Assembly: GCA_036562265.1 (NCBI GenBank)
Contig: DATCKS010000506.1
Span: 1 to 11,141, forward strand
Origin: DASVDK01 sp036562265 [NCBI: Thermodesulfobacteriota bacterium]
GTDB taxonomy: Bacteria; DASVDK01
Direction of reading: 5' to 3'
DNA length: 11,141 nucleotides
Each line of letters begins with the position of its first letter. Position 1 is the stretch's first letter. Below the pieces are notes generated by a model. That model was not told the DNA's origin and did no database searches. It saw only the letters and a program-made list of their open reading frames with translations. This document shows positions 1-5,805 of this stretch, in pieces. The position numbers and the translations under genes were made by a program.

Positions 1-285
1 GGCCAGGGCCGAGAGGAGGCCGCCCGCCGCGAGGAGGAGGCCCCCCGCGACGAAGCCGCGGCGACGGCCGACCCGCTCGAGGACCATCCCGGCCGGAAGG
101 TCGACGACCAGCCGGGCCATCGCGAAGGCCGAGACGATCCACGCCGCGCCGACGTCCGAGAGGCCGAGGCCGCTCCGCATGGCGGGCAGGAGCGGCGGCA
201 CGACGCCGACCGCGGCGGCGAACGCGCAGTTGCAGACGAGCGCCGTGGCGACGGCGCGGCGCGTTGCCGCGCCGCCGTCGGGCAC
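1..285 (-). CDS. MFS transporter, N-terminal part (runs off left edge)
   Basis: This is the N-terminal 95 residues of a Major Facilitator Superfamily transporter in the inner membrane. A hydrophobic helix spans about residues 11-35 and ends in PPLLP. A second covers about 44-61. It is followed by the classic MFS motif A loop, here DLPAGMVLERVGRRR (residues 62-76), and then a third hydrophobic stretch (78-95). The frame is open to the window edge, so roughly three quarters of the protein is missing. The start is a GTG at 285-283. Another in-frame GTG at 303-301 would add six residues, and neither has a convincing Shine-Dalgarno at proper spacing. The gene lies 27 nt (or 9 nt) after the cupin stop and is probably the last gene seen of the dehydrogenase operon. 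That would make it the uptake or efflux system for the operon's substrate. The substrate cannot be told from this fragment. Confidence 0.85.
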   Translation of the reverse strand, partial: MPDGGAATRRAVATALVCNCAFAAAVGVVPPLLPAMRSGLGLSDVGAAWIVSAFAMARLVVDLPAGMVLERVGRRRGFVAGGLLLAAGGLLSALA

Positions 286-312
286 GCTCCCGCCGTGACG
301 CACCTCGCGAGG

Positions 313-843
313 CTAGACGGAGGTCCCCGGAGCCCGGCGGACCAGGGCCCGGGCGGCGGGGTTGGCGTCGATGGCGGCCTGCTCCTCCGGCGAGAGGTCG
401 CGCGGCCGGTCGCGCTCCGACGCGACGATGCAGAAGAAGCCGAAGGGGGCGTCGCTCGTGTTCACGAACTGGTGCGGCGTGTCGGGGCCGATGTAGAGGG
501 CGTCCTTCTCCCGAAGTTCGCGCGTCTCGTGCCCCACGAGCACCTGCCCCACGCCGCGGGCGCCGATGACCAGGTGCTCGTGGCGGTGCTTCTCGAGCGA
601 GGAGTGGCCGCCCGGCGCCACCTCGAAGTAGCGCAACTGCATCGACGGCCGGCCGCTGTGGTGCCCCACGATGACGTGCCGCTCGATCCCGCAGAAGAAA
701 CGCCCGTCGGTCGCCTCGGCGTAGGCCTTCCGCTCGACCCCCTCCCAGCCGTGGGTCGCCGGGTCGAACCGGTAGTAGGCGCCCTCGTGCCCCTCGATGC
801 GCGTCGGGTCCTTCACCCCGACGTCCGCCTTGACGTCGCTCAC
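313..843 (-). CDS. Cupin-domain protein (176 aa)
   Basis: A single-domain cupin, probably metal-binding. Cupin motif 1 is seen at about residues 78-99 (APGG, then H86, H88 and H90 in EKHRHEHLVI). Motif 2 is at 119-128, GPDTPHQFVN, with H124 as the usual fourth-ligand position. A tail rich in charged residues follows (143-176). The N-terminal 60 residues, with RHVIVGHH at 55-62, precede the barrel. The start is a GTG at 843-841 that overlaps the TGA of the upstream dehydrogenase in a GTGA tetranucleotide, which implies translational coupling. Cupins of this size act as isomerases, dioxygenases, or sensors and stabilisers of small molecules. The sequence does not say which. Its place between dehydrogenases and an MFS transporter suggests a step on the same small-molecule substrate. 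The frame also stays open far upstream, but that part is antisense or out-of-frame noise over the dehydrogenase gene. Confidence 0.85.
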   Translation of the reverse strand: MSDVKADVGVKDPTRIEGHEGAYYRFDPATHGWEGVERKAYAEATDGRFFCGIERHVIVGHHSGRPSMQLRYFEVAPGGHSSLEKHRHEHLVIGARGVGQVLVGHETRELREKDALYIGPDTPHQFVNTSDAPFGFFCIVASERDRPRDLSPEEQAAIDANPAARALVRRAPGTSV

Positions 844-1970
844 AGGGCCTCCAGCGGCTCGCGGCCGCTCGCCTGATCGGCGCCTCCCGGCGCCGCGTCG
901 AAGACGATCATCGATTTTATCGCGCGTCCCCCCCTCGCCATGGTCCGGTACGCCTCGGCCACCCCCTCGATCGGCGCGCGGTGGGTGACGAGGTCGACCG
1001 CCCGCACGACGCCCGCCGCGATCGCCTCGAGGGCGGCGCGCGTGTCCTCCGGGCCGCAGGAGTAGGACGGAATCAGCGACACCTCGTCGAAGTAGAGCCG
1101 GTTCGTGTCGATCGACGTCGTGCGCCCCGGCGCGGTCGGCGTGAAGAGCACGACGCGGCCGGCTGGAGCGGCCAGCGCCACGCCGAGCGCGATCGCCTCC
1201 GGCGTGCCCGGTCCGACGACGACGAGGTCGGCGAGCCGGCCGCCGGTCGCCTCCCGCAGGACGGCGGCGGCGTCCTCCTCGGGCGGCCGGACGGTCCGGT
1301 CGGCGCCGTGGGCGAGCCCGGCCGCGCAGCGATCGGCGTCGAGGTCGATCCCGACCACCGGAGAGGCCCCGGCCGCCTTCGCGAGCCGCACGTGGATGAG
1401 GCCCATCACGCCGAGGCCGATCACCGCGACCGCGTCCCCGGCGCGCAGCCCGCCCCTCCGCAGCGACTTCACCACGCAGGCGGTCGGCTCGACCAGGGCG
1501 CCGTCCTCGAACGACAGACCGGGCGGCAGCCGCAGCGTGTCCCCCTCGAGGTTCACGCGCGGGACGCGCACGTACTCGGCGACGCCGCCCGGGTCGAGGC
1601 GCGACCGCCGCCAGGTCTCGCACTGTACCGGCTCGCCGCGCCGGCAGGCGCGGCACGCGAAGCAGGGGGCGTGGTGGTGCACCGCGACGCGGTCCCCGAC
1701 GCGGAAGGGGCCGCCGCCCGCCCGCGGCGCCACCGGCTCGCCGCCACCGAGCGCCACGACCTCGCCCGCCACCTCGTGCCCCAGGACCAGCGGCGCCTTC
1801 CTCGCGATGTACCACGGCATCAGGTCGCCGGAGCAGATGCCGGCCGCCCGGACCCGGACGAGCGCCTCGCCCGGTCCCGGCTGCGGGACGGGGGCGCGCT
1901 CGACCCTGATGTCGTCGGCCGAGCGGACGACGGCGACCCGCATGGTGGAGGGGAGCGCCGGGGCGGCCAC
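840..1970 (-). CDS. Zinc-dependent medium-chain alcohol dehydrogenase, NAD-type
   Basis: Medium-chain dehydrogenase/reductase of 376 residues, expected to oxidise an alcohol or polyol with a catalytic zinc. Catalytic zinc ligands are visible as C46 (ICSGD), H65-E66 (GHEVAGEV) and E161 (ALVEP). The structural zinc loop has the four cysteines C103, C106, C109 and C117. The Rossmann motif is GLGVMG (185-190), and the next strand ends in D209 (VGIDLD), the acidic residue that usually favours NAD. A Gly/Pro/Ala-rich loop at 75-90 is slightly longer than usual, and the last 15 residues look like a disordered tail. The start is a GTG one nucleotide after the upstream dehydrogenase's TGA, with GAGG 7 nt before it. 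An ATG at 1943 (residue 10) is an alternative but has only pyrimidines in front. It is the second gene of the operon. The substrate is unknown. Sorbitol or threonine dehydrogenase-like labels would be guesses. Confidence 0.92.
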   Translation of the reverse strand: MAAPALPSTMRVAVVRSADDIRVERAPVPQPGPGEALVRVRAAGICSGDLMPWYIARKAPLVLGHEVAGEVVALGGGEPVAPRAGGGPFRVGDRVAVHHHAPCFACRACRRGEPVQCETWRRSRLDPGGVAEYVRVPRVNLEGDTLRLPPGLSFEDGALVEPTACVVKSLRRGGLRAGDAVAVIGLGVMGLIHVRLAKAAGASPVVGIDLDADRCAAGLAHGADRTVRPPEEDAAAVLREATGGRLADLVVVGPGTPEAIALGVALAAPAGRVVLFTPTAPGRTTSIDTNRLYFDEVSLIPSYSCGPEDTRAALEAIAAGVVRAVDLVTHRAPIEGVAEAYRTMARGGRAIKSMIVFDAAPGGADQASGREPLEAL

Positions 1971-1971
1971 C

Positions 1972-2997
1972 TCAGGGCCTCACCACGTACTTGATCCCCT
2001 CGCCGCGGCCCATCGCCTCGAAGGCAGCCGCGATCTCCTCGAGCGGCACCTCGGCCGTGAGGAGAGGGCGGACCGGGACGCGGCCCGCGGAGAGCCACCC
2101 GCGCGCCGCCGCGACGTCCCTCGGCGTGAAGTGGAAGGGCGACAGGAGCCGGAGTTCGTCGTAGTGGAGGCGTCCCGCGTCCAGGGGGAAGGGCACGCCC
2201 GAAGGCAGGCCGCCGAAGCAGCAGACGGTGCCCCCCGGCCGCACCCGCGCGATCGCCTCGGCCCACCCTGCCGCAACCCCCGTGCACTCGATCACCACGT
2301 CGGGACCGCGTCCCTCCGTGGCGTCGCGGACGGCGGCGTCGACGTCGTCGCGGTCGGCGTCGAAGACCTGCCAGGCGCCGAGGGCCCGCGCGATCTCCAG
2401 ACGGGCCGCCCGCCGCCCGCTCACGAGGAGCCGCTCGACGCCGATCGCCCTGAGCGCCGCCACGTGGAGCAGCCCGAACCCACCGGCGCCGATGACCAGC
2501 ACGACGTCGTCCGGCCGGACCCCGAGCATCCCCACGCTGTGCGCGACGCAGGCCAGCGGTTCCAGCGCCGCGGCCTCCTCGAAGGGGAGCGCCTCCGGCT
2601 TGGGGAAGAGGTGGCGCGCCACGATGTGCGCCGGCACCCGGAGGCGATCGGCGTACGCGCCGAGCATGAGCCGCCCCATGACGTCGGGGCAGAGGTTCTC
2701 CTGCCCGCGCTGGCAGAGCCGGCACGCCCCGCACGGCGCGGTGTGGACCCCCATGACGGCGTCCCCCTCGCGGAACGCCGTGACCCCCCGCCCCACGCGG
2801 ACGACGACTCCCGCGTACTCGTGGCCGAAGGGGGTCGGCATCGGCATCTTCGGATGGCCCCGGCGGAACGCCTTGAGGTCGGTGCCGCAGGTGAGCGCCG
2901 CGCGGACGGCGAGCACGACTTCGCCCGGCCCGGGCGTGGGATCGGGCGCCTCTTCGACGACGATTCGACCTGGGGCAAGCAGGCGAGCGACGCGCAT
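1972..2997 (-). CDS. Zinc-dependent medium-chain alcohol dehydrogenase, possibly NADP-type
   Basis: First gene of the minus-strand operon, a 341-residue medium-chain dehydrogenase. Catalytic zinc ligands are C37 (TCGTD), H59-E60 (FGHEYAGVV) and E146 (ALEPLAC). Structural zinc cysteines are C89, C92, C95 and C103. The cofactor motif is GAGGFG (170-175). The following strand ends LLVSGRRAAR (190-199), where the usual acidic residue is replaced by Ser-Gly-Arg-Arg, a pattern that in this family favours NADP(H). It therefore probably uses a different cofactor from the adjacent dehydrogenase, which fits two separate redox steps on one substrate. The ATG at 2997 has no Shine-Dalgarno but sits exactly 7 nt after a TAGAAT box, so its mRNA may be leaderless. 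The length is normal for the family. The overall pattern resembles sorbitol/threonine dehydrogenase-like members, but the substrate cannot be read from the sequence. Confidence 0.92.
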   Translation of the reverse strand: MRVARLLAPGRIVVEEAPDPTPGPGEVVLAVRAALTCGTDLKAFRRGHPKMPMPTPFGHEYAGVVVRVGRGVTAFREGDAVMGVHTAPCGACRLCQRGQENLCPDVMGRLMLGAYADRLRVPAHIVARHLFPKPEALPFEEAAALEPLACVAHSVGMLGVRPDDVVLVIGAGGFGLLHVAALRAIGVERLLVSGRRAARLEIARALGAWQVFDADRDDVDAAVRDATEGRGPDVVIECTGVAAGWAEAIARVRPGGTVCCFGGLPSGVPFPLDAGRLHYDELRLLSPFHFTPRDVAAARGWLSAGRVPVRPLLTAEVPLEEIAAAFEAMGRGEGIKYVVRP

Positions 2998-3004
2998 CCC
3001 GGGG

Positions 3005-3010
3005 ATTCTA
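3005..3010 (-). promoter_or_regulatory. Candidate -10 box (TAGAAT) for the dehydrogenase operon
   Basis: On the minus strand TAGAAT ends 7 nt before the ATG at 2997. Standard -10 to start-site spacing puts transcription initiation at or next to the A of the start codon, so the mRNA would be leaderless. That agrees with the absence of a Shine-Dalgarno here. A -35 box would fall within the opposite promoter, and none matches well. Confidence 0.55.
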
Positions 3011-3025
3011 GCGCCGCCTGCGCGC

Positions 3026-3031
3026 TAGAAT
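3026..3031 (+). promoter_or_regulatory. Candidate -10 box (TAGAAT) for the ABC exporter gene
   Basis: TAGAAT on the plus strand ends 9 nt before the ATG at 3041, and the intervening CGGCGGGCC holds no usable Shine-Dalgarno. Transcription would start about 3038-3041, giving a leaderless or near-leaderless message. The hexamer and its flanks (GCGCTAGAATC) are identical to those of the opposing promoter. Confidence 0.5.
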
Positions 3032-3040
3032 CGGCGGGCC

Positions 3041-4897
3041 ATGCCCGAACCCACCCATGTCCTGCGCGGCCACCCGGTGTCGGCCGGGGCCGCGGCGGGC
3101 GGCACCGATGGGGCGAGGCGCGGGGACGACGAAGGCCCGATCCGCCTGTTCGCCCGCTTCTTCCCGCTTCTCAAGCCCATCCGGTGGCCCCTCGCGATCG
3201 CGCTCCTGCTCGCCGTCCTGTCGCCCCTGGTCTCGACAGCGGTCATCGCCATCGTCAAGGTCATCATGGACGAGGCGGTCATCCCCCGCGACGTGGCGCG
3301 CCTGCGCGAGGTGCTCGCCGTCTTCCTCGGGCTCTCGATCCTCAAGGGCCTCCTCGACTTCGCCGACGGCTACCTCTCGACCTGGGTCGGCGAGCGCTTC
3401 CTGCTCGACCTGAAGACCCTCGTCCACCGCCGGCTCGTCACCCGCTCGCTCGAGTTCCACGCGGGCGCCCGCGTGGGGGACCTCCTCACGCGCCTCACGA
3501 GCGACGTCGTGGTCGTCGAGAACCTGATGGTGTCCGGGAGCCTCGAGATCCTGAGGAGCCTCCTCACCCTCGTCTACTTCGGCGCCGCGCTGGTCTACCT
3601 GTCGCCCCGGCTCGCGGCGATCGTCCTCCTGACCGTCCCACTCTTCGGCCTCGTGTCGAGGGCCTACATGACCCGGGTGCGCGACGCCTCGCGCGAGGCG
3701 CGCCGGCTCGACGGCGAGGCCGCCTCGATCGCCGAGGAGGCGCTCGCCAACGTGCCGCTCGTCCAGGCGCTCGACCGGACCGGCTACGAGGCGGAGCGGT
3801 TCCGGCAGGCGGTCGGCCGGTTCTTCAAGGCCGTCATGCGGCGCGCCCGCCTCAGGGCCTCCTTCTCGGCGCTCGTCGACACGGTGCCGGTCGTCGGCAC
3901 GATCGCCGTCTTCTGGATCGGCACCATGGAGCTGATCGCGGGGCGGATCACGCTCGGCGCCCTGGTCGCCTTCGTGAGCTACCTCGCCTCGCTCTACACG
4001 CCGGTCCGCACCCTGGCGCGGCTCTCGAACCAGGCGCAGGCGGCCGGCGCGTCGGCCGAGCGGCTGCTCGACCTCCTCGAGCCCGACCCGGGACCGCGCG
4101 AGGCCGAGGGGGCCATTAGGATCGGGCGCGCCGAGGGCCGGATCGCCTTCGAGCGGGTCGGCTTCGCCTACCGTCCGGGACGGCCGGTCCTCAGGGACGT
4201 GTCGTTCGAGATCCGGCCGGGCGAGATGGTGGCGCTCGTGGGACCGAGCGGCGCCGGCAAGAGCACGATCGTCAAGCTCCTCTTGCGGCTGTACGACCCG
4301 ACGCACGGCCGCATCACGCTCGACGGCCACGACCTGCGCGACCTCACCTTCCGGTCGCTGCGCGACCAGATCGCGCTGGTGCTCCAGGACCCGTACATCT
4401 TCGACGGCACGGTCAAGGAGAACCTCCGCTACGGGCGGCTCGACGCCACCGACGCCGACCTCGAGCGGGCCGCTCGCCTGGCCAACGCGCACGACTTCAT
4501 CACCGCGCTGCCCAGGGGGTACGACACCGACGTCGGCGCCAAGGGGGTGCGGCTCTCCGGCGGGCAGCAGCAGCGGCTCGCCATCGCCCGCGCGCTCCTG
4601 CGCGATGCGCCGATCCTCGTCCTCGACGAGGCCACCTCGTCGCTCGACTCCGAGAGCGAGCACCTGATCCAGCAGGCGCTCGAGCGCCTCACCGCCAGGC
4701 GGACGACGCTCGTCATCGCCCACCGCCTCTCGACCGTGCGGCGCGCCGACCGGATCGTCGTGCTCGACGAGGGGCGGATCGTCGAGTCGGGAACCCACGA
4801 GGCGCTCCTCGCGCAGGGAGGCCTCTACCGGCGGCTCTACGAGCGCCAGTTCATGCCGGCGGCGGCACGGGTCGCCGGCGCCGCCTCCGCCGACTGA
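3041..4897 (+). CDS. ABC exporter half-transporter (ABCB/MsbA-like, TMD-NBD fusion)
   Basis: A complete 618-residue half-transporter that would work as a homodimer in the inner membrane, exporting a lipid, drug or peptide powered by ATP. The first 35 residues are polar and not conserved in kind. The transmembrane domain follows (about 36-335), with hydrophobic helices near 48-75, 90-110, 165-215 and 280-325. The nucleotide-binding domain (about 360-600) is intact: Walker A GPSGAGKST at 401-409, Q-loop Q449 in LVLQDPYIF, signature LSGGQQQR from 505, Walker B ILVLDEATSSLD from 525 with catalytic E530, and H-loop H561 in AHRLS. The ATG at 3041 is the only reasonable start because the next Met lies inside the transmembrane domain. 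The gene stands alone on its strand, divergent from the dehydrogenase operon and convergent with the thioredoxin-fold gene. MsbA-like lipid A or phospholipid flipping is plausible, but the substrate is not determined by these motifs. Confidence 0.95.
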   Translation: MPEPTHVLRGHPVSAGAAAGGTDGARRGDDEGPIRLFARFFPLLKPIRWPLAIALLLAVLSPLVSTAVIAIVKVIMDEAVIPRDVARLREVLAVFLGLSILKGLLDFADGYLSTWVGERFLLDLKTLVHRRLVTRSLEFHAGARVGDLLTRLTSDVVVVENLMVSGSLEILRSLLTLVYFGAALVYLSPRLAAIVLLTVPLFGLVSRAYMTRVRDASREARRLDGEAASIAEEALANVPLVQALDRTGYEAERFRQAVGRFFKAVMRRARLRASFSALVDTVPVVGTIAVFWIGTMELIAGRITLGALVAFVSYLASLYTPVRTLARLSNQAQAAGASAERLLDLLEPDPGPREAEGAIRIGRAEGRIAFERVGFAYRPGRPVLRDVSFEIRPGEMVALVGPSGAGKSTIVKLLLRLYDPTHGRITLDGHDLRDLTFRSLRDQIALVLQDPYIFDGTVKENLRYGRLDATDADLERAARLANAHDFITALPRGYDTDVGAKGVRLSGGQQQRLAIARALLRDAPILVLDEATSSLDSESEHLIQQALERLTARRTTLVIAHRLSTVRRADRIVVLDEGRIVESGTHEALLAQGGLYRRLYERQFMPAAARVAGAASAD

Positions 4898-4947
4898 TCC
4901 CTCGAGGGCGCCGGACGGCGCGCCGCGTCAGGCGACCGGCTGGCTCG

Positions 4948-5544
4948 CTATCCCGCCCGCCGTCCCTCCGACGGCGCGGGCTCGCGGATGAAGGAGACCT
5001 TGCTTGCCCAGACGGTCCCCGGGTAGCGGTCGAGCAGCTCGTTCCACCCTTCCTTGAGCGCCTCGCCGCGTCCCGTCGCCCGGTAGCGGGCCACCGCGAG
5101 CCAGTAGAGCGCCTCCGGGGCGTAGGGCGAGCTCCCCGCCTCGCCGACGGCGCGCACGCAGGCCGCCTCGGCGTCCGCGTAACGCCGCTCGGCGAACGCC
5201 ACCATCGCCTCGCCGAGCGCCAGCTCGACGAGGAACGCCTCGGGCGCGAAGTAGCCGGTCGAGGCGCGCACCAGGCGGTCGTCGGGGGTCCGGAACTGGA
5301 AGGTCGGGGTCCAGACGGCGCCGAGCGCGCCGGCGACCTCCGACTGCTGCGCGAAGCTGACCTTCACCGGGACCATGCCCGCGAGCGCCTCGCGCACGCG
5401 GGGGTGTGGATACGTCACGGCATCCATCCGGGCGCAGCCGCCTCAGCCAGGGGCGAAGACGTCCACGAAGAGTAGCCGCCGCTCGCGGCGCGCCCGTTCA
5501 CGCGCCTCCTCGAGCGACGCCGCCCAGGCGATCGCATCGGCCAT
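4948..5544 (-). CDS. Candidate selenoprotein: thioredoxin-fold domain (UGGC) plus TPR-like C-terminus
   Basis: One continuous frame of 198 residues with a single in-frame TGA as codon 34. It would be read as FAPG-U-G-G-C-ARM, the exact place of the thioredoxin motif FWAPWCxxC. Both sides of the TGA form one complete thioredoxin fold: strand LLFVDVF (24-30), U34/C37 at the helix start, strand VPVKVSF (about 58-64), cis-proline motif VWTPT with P80, strands FQF and RLVRASTGY. A helical TPR-like region follows at about 110-174 (AFAERRYADAEAACVRAV; EALYWLAVARYRATGRGEAL). There is no signal peptide, so it should be cytoplasmic. The ATG start at 5544 has an ideal GAGGAGG 8 nt upstream. The ATG just after the TGA (5427) has none, so simple reinitiation is unlikely. 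It is probably a thiol/selenol reductase or peroxide-handling enzyme. The main alternative is a pseudogene or a sequencing error for TGC. Confidence 0.78.
5407..5426 (-). promoter_or_regulatory. Candidate bSECIS hairpin downstream of the in-frame UGA
   Basis: In the mRNA a 7-bp stem forms between UGGAUGC (5426-5420) and GUAUCCA (5413-5407), with one G-U pair. It closes a 6-nt loop CGUGAC (5419-5414). The loop starts 24 nt after the UGA and has a G at its second position. As I recall the bacterial SECIS model, the apical loop lies about 16-37 nt after UGA with a G among its first two bases, and this fits. I could not compute the folding energy. Confidence 0.5.
5443..5445 (-). other. In-frame TGA, proposed selenocysteine codon
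   Basis: TGA interrupts the frame between GTC TTC GCC CCT GGC and GGC GGC TGC GCC CGG. It replaces the first Cys of a CGGC motif. The frame is unshifted and high-quality thioredoxin sequence continues directly after it. Ordinary cysteines in the neighbourhood use TGC. Confidence 0.7.
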
Positions 5545-5552
5545 GTCGAGAA

Positions 5553-5559
5553 CCTCCTC
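5553..5559 (-). promoter_or_regulatory. Ribosome binding site that fixes the thioredoxin-fold gene start
   Basis: GAGGAGG lies 8 nt before the ATG at 5544-5542. It is the strongest Shine-Dalgarno in the window. It selects this start over a TTG at 5628 and over the ATG at 5427 downstream of the TGA. Confidence 0.8.
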
Positions 5560-5574
5560 GAGAGAGAACCGGAC

Positions 5575-5591
5575 GCGCGCAACCCGCGCGC
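5575..5591 (-). repeat. GC hairpin in the leader of the thioredoxin-fold gene
   Basis: A perfect 6-bp stem GCGCGC/GCGCGC with a 5-nt loop (GGGTT on the minus strand) lies about 30 nt upstream of the start codon and just ahead of the Shine-Dalgarno. There is no U-tract. It may be chance in such GC-rich DNA, or a leader structure. Confidence 0.35.
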
Positions 5592-5688
5592 CTCTTCCAG
5601 GCTGATCGCCCGCACCCGACGAGGTCAAGCGGCAAACGCCCGCCGCACGGGCGGTTCTCCCGGCAGCAGCAAGGAGGTTGGCGGATTT

Positions 5689-5743
5689 CCAGGGGGTCAG
5701 GCCTTTCCATTTTCCAGGGGGTCAGGCCTTTCCATTTTCCAGG
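5689..5743. repeat. 25-bp tandem repeat, two full copies plus a 5-bp start of a third
   Basis: Two identical 25-bp units (5689-5713 and 5714-5738) begin CCAGGGGGTCAGG and end CCTTTCCATTTT. A third copy breaks off after CCAGG (5739-5743). Just before the array, ATTTCC (5685-5690) resembles the unit junction TTTTCC. The T-runs make it clearly less GC-rich than its surroundings. It lies between the rhomboid stop and the leader of the thioredoxin-fold gene. Similar GGGGTCAGGCCT-type repeats occur as dispersed intergenic elements in some bacterial genomes, but I cannot test that here. Confidence 0.85.
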
Positions 5744-5805
5744 CGCGTGCTCCACGGGCCCAGGGCGGCCCGTCCCCCGCGCCCCACGCCACGGCGATTC
5801 CCGCG

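Larger units (their letters stand above)
3004..3032. repeat. Perfect 11-bp inverted repeat in the divergent intergenic region
   Basis: GATTCTAGCGC (3004-3014) and its exact reverse complement GCGCTAGAATC (3022-3032) flank a 7-nt spacer. The repeat fills most of the 43 bp between the divergent dehydrogenase and ABC exporter start codons. Each arm contains a TAGAAT hexamer reading outward. It may be two back-to-back -10 regions, an operator for a dimeric regulator that controls both operons, or both at once. Confidence 0.8.

Noticed and set aside
1105-4119. Very long plus-strand open frame (over 1000 codons) antisense to the dehydrogenase operon and running into the ABC gene
   Set aside because: It is rich in Arg, Pro, Ala and Ser with no family resemblance. 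It is produced by the high-GC codon bias of the real genes. The coding motifs are all in the other frames.
3008-4798. Long minus-strand open frame opposite the ABC exporter
   Set aside because: Its composition is dominated by Asp, Glu, Arg and Gly, as expected of the shadow of a GC-rich gene. All Walker, signature and H-loop motifs are on the plus strand.
4916-4925. Palindrome CGGCGCGCCG between convergent genes, considered as a terminator
   Set aside because: It is self-complementary without room for a loop and has no T-run. It cannot form a proper hairpin.
4948-5427. A separate 159-residue gene starting at the ATG just after the TGA
   Set aside because: There is no Shine-Dalgarno at proper spacing. 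Starting there would remove the first strand and the active site of an otherwise complete thioredoxin fold. The upstream part in the same frame supplies exactly the missing pieces.
5443-5628. A separate 61-residue gene ending at the TGA, starting at TTG 5628
   Set aside because: It stops in the middle of the thioredoxin motif. The true start is more likely the ATG at 5544 with GAGGAGG in front.
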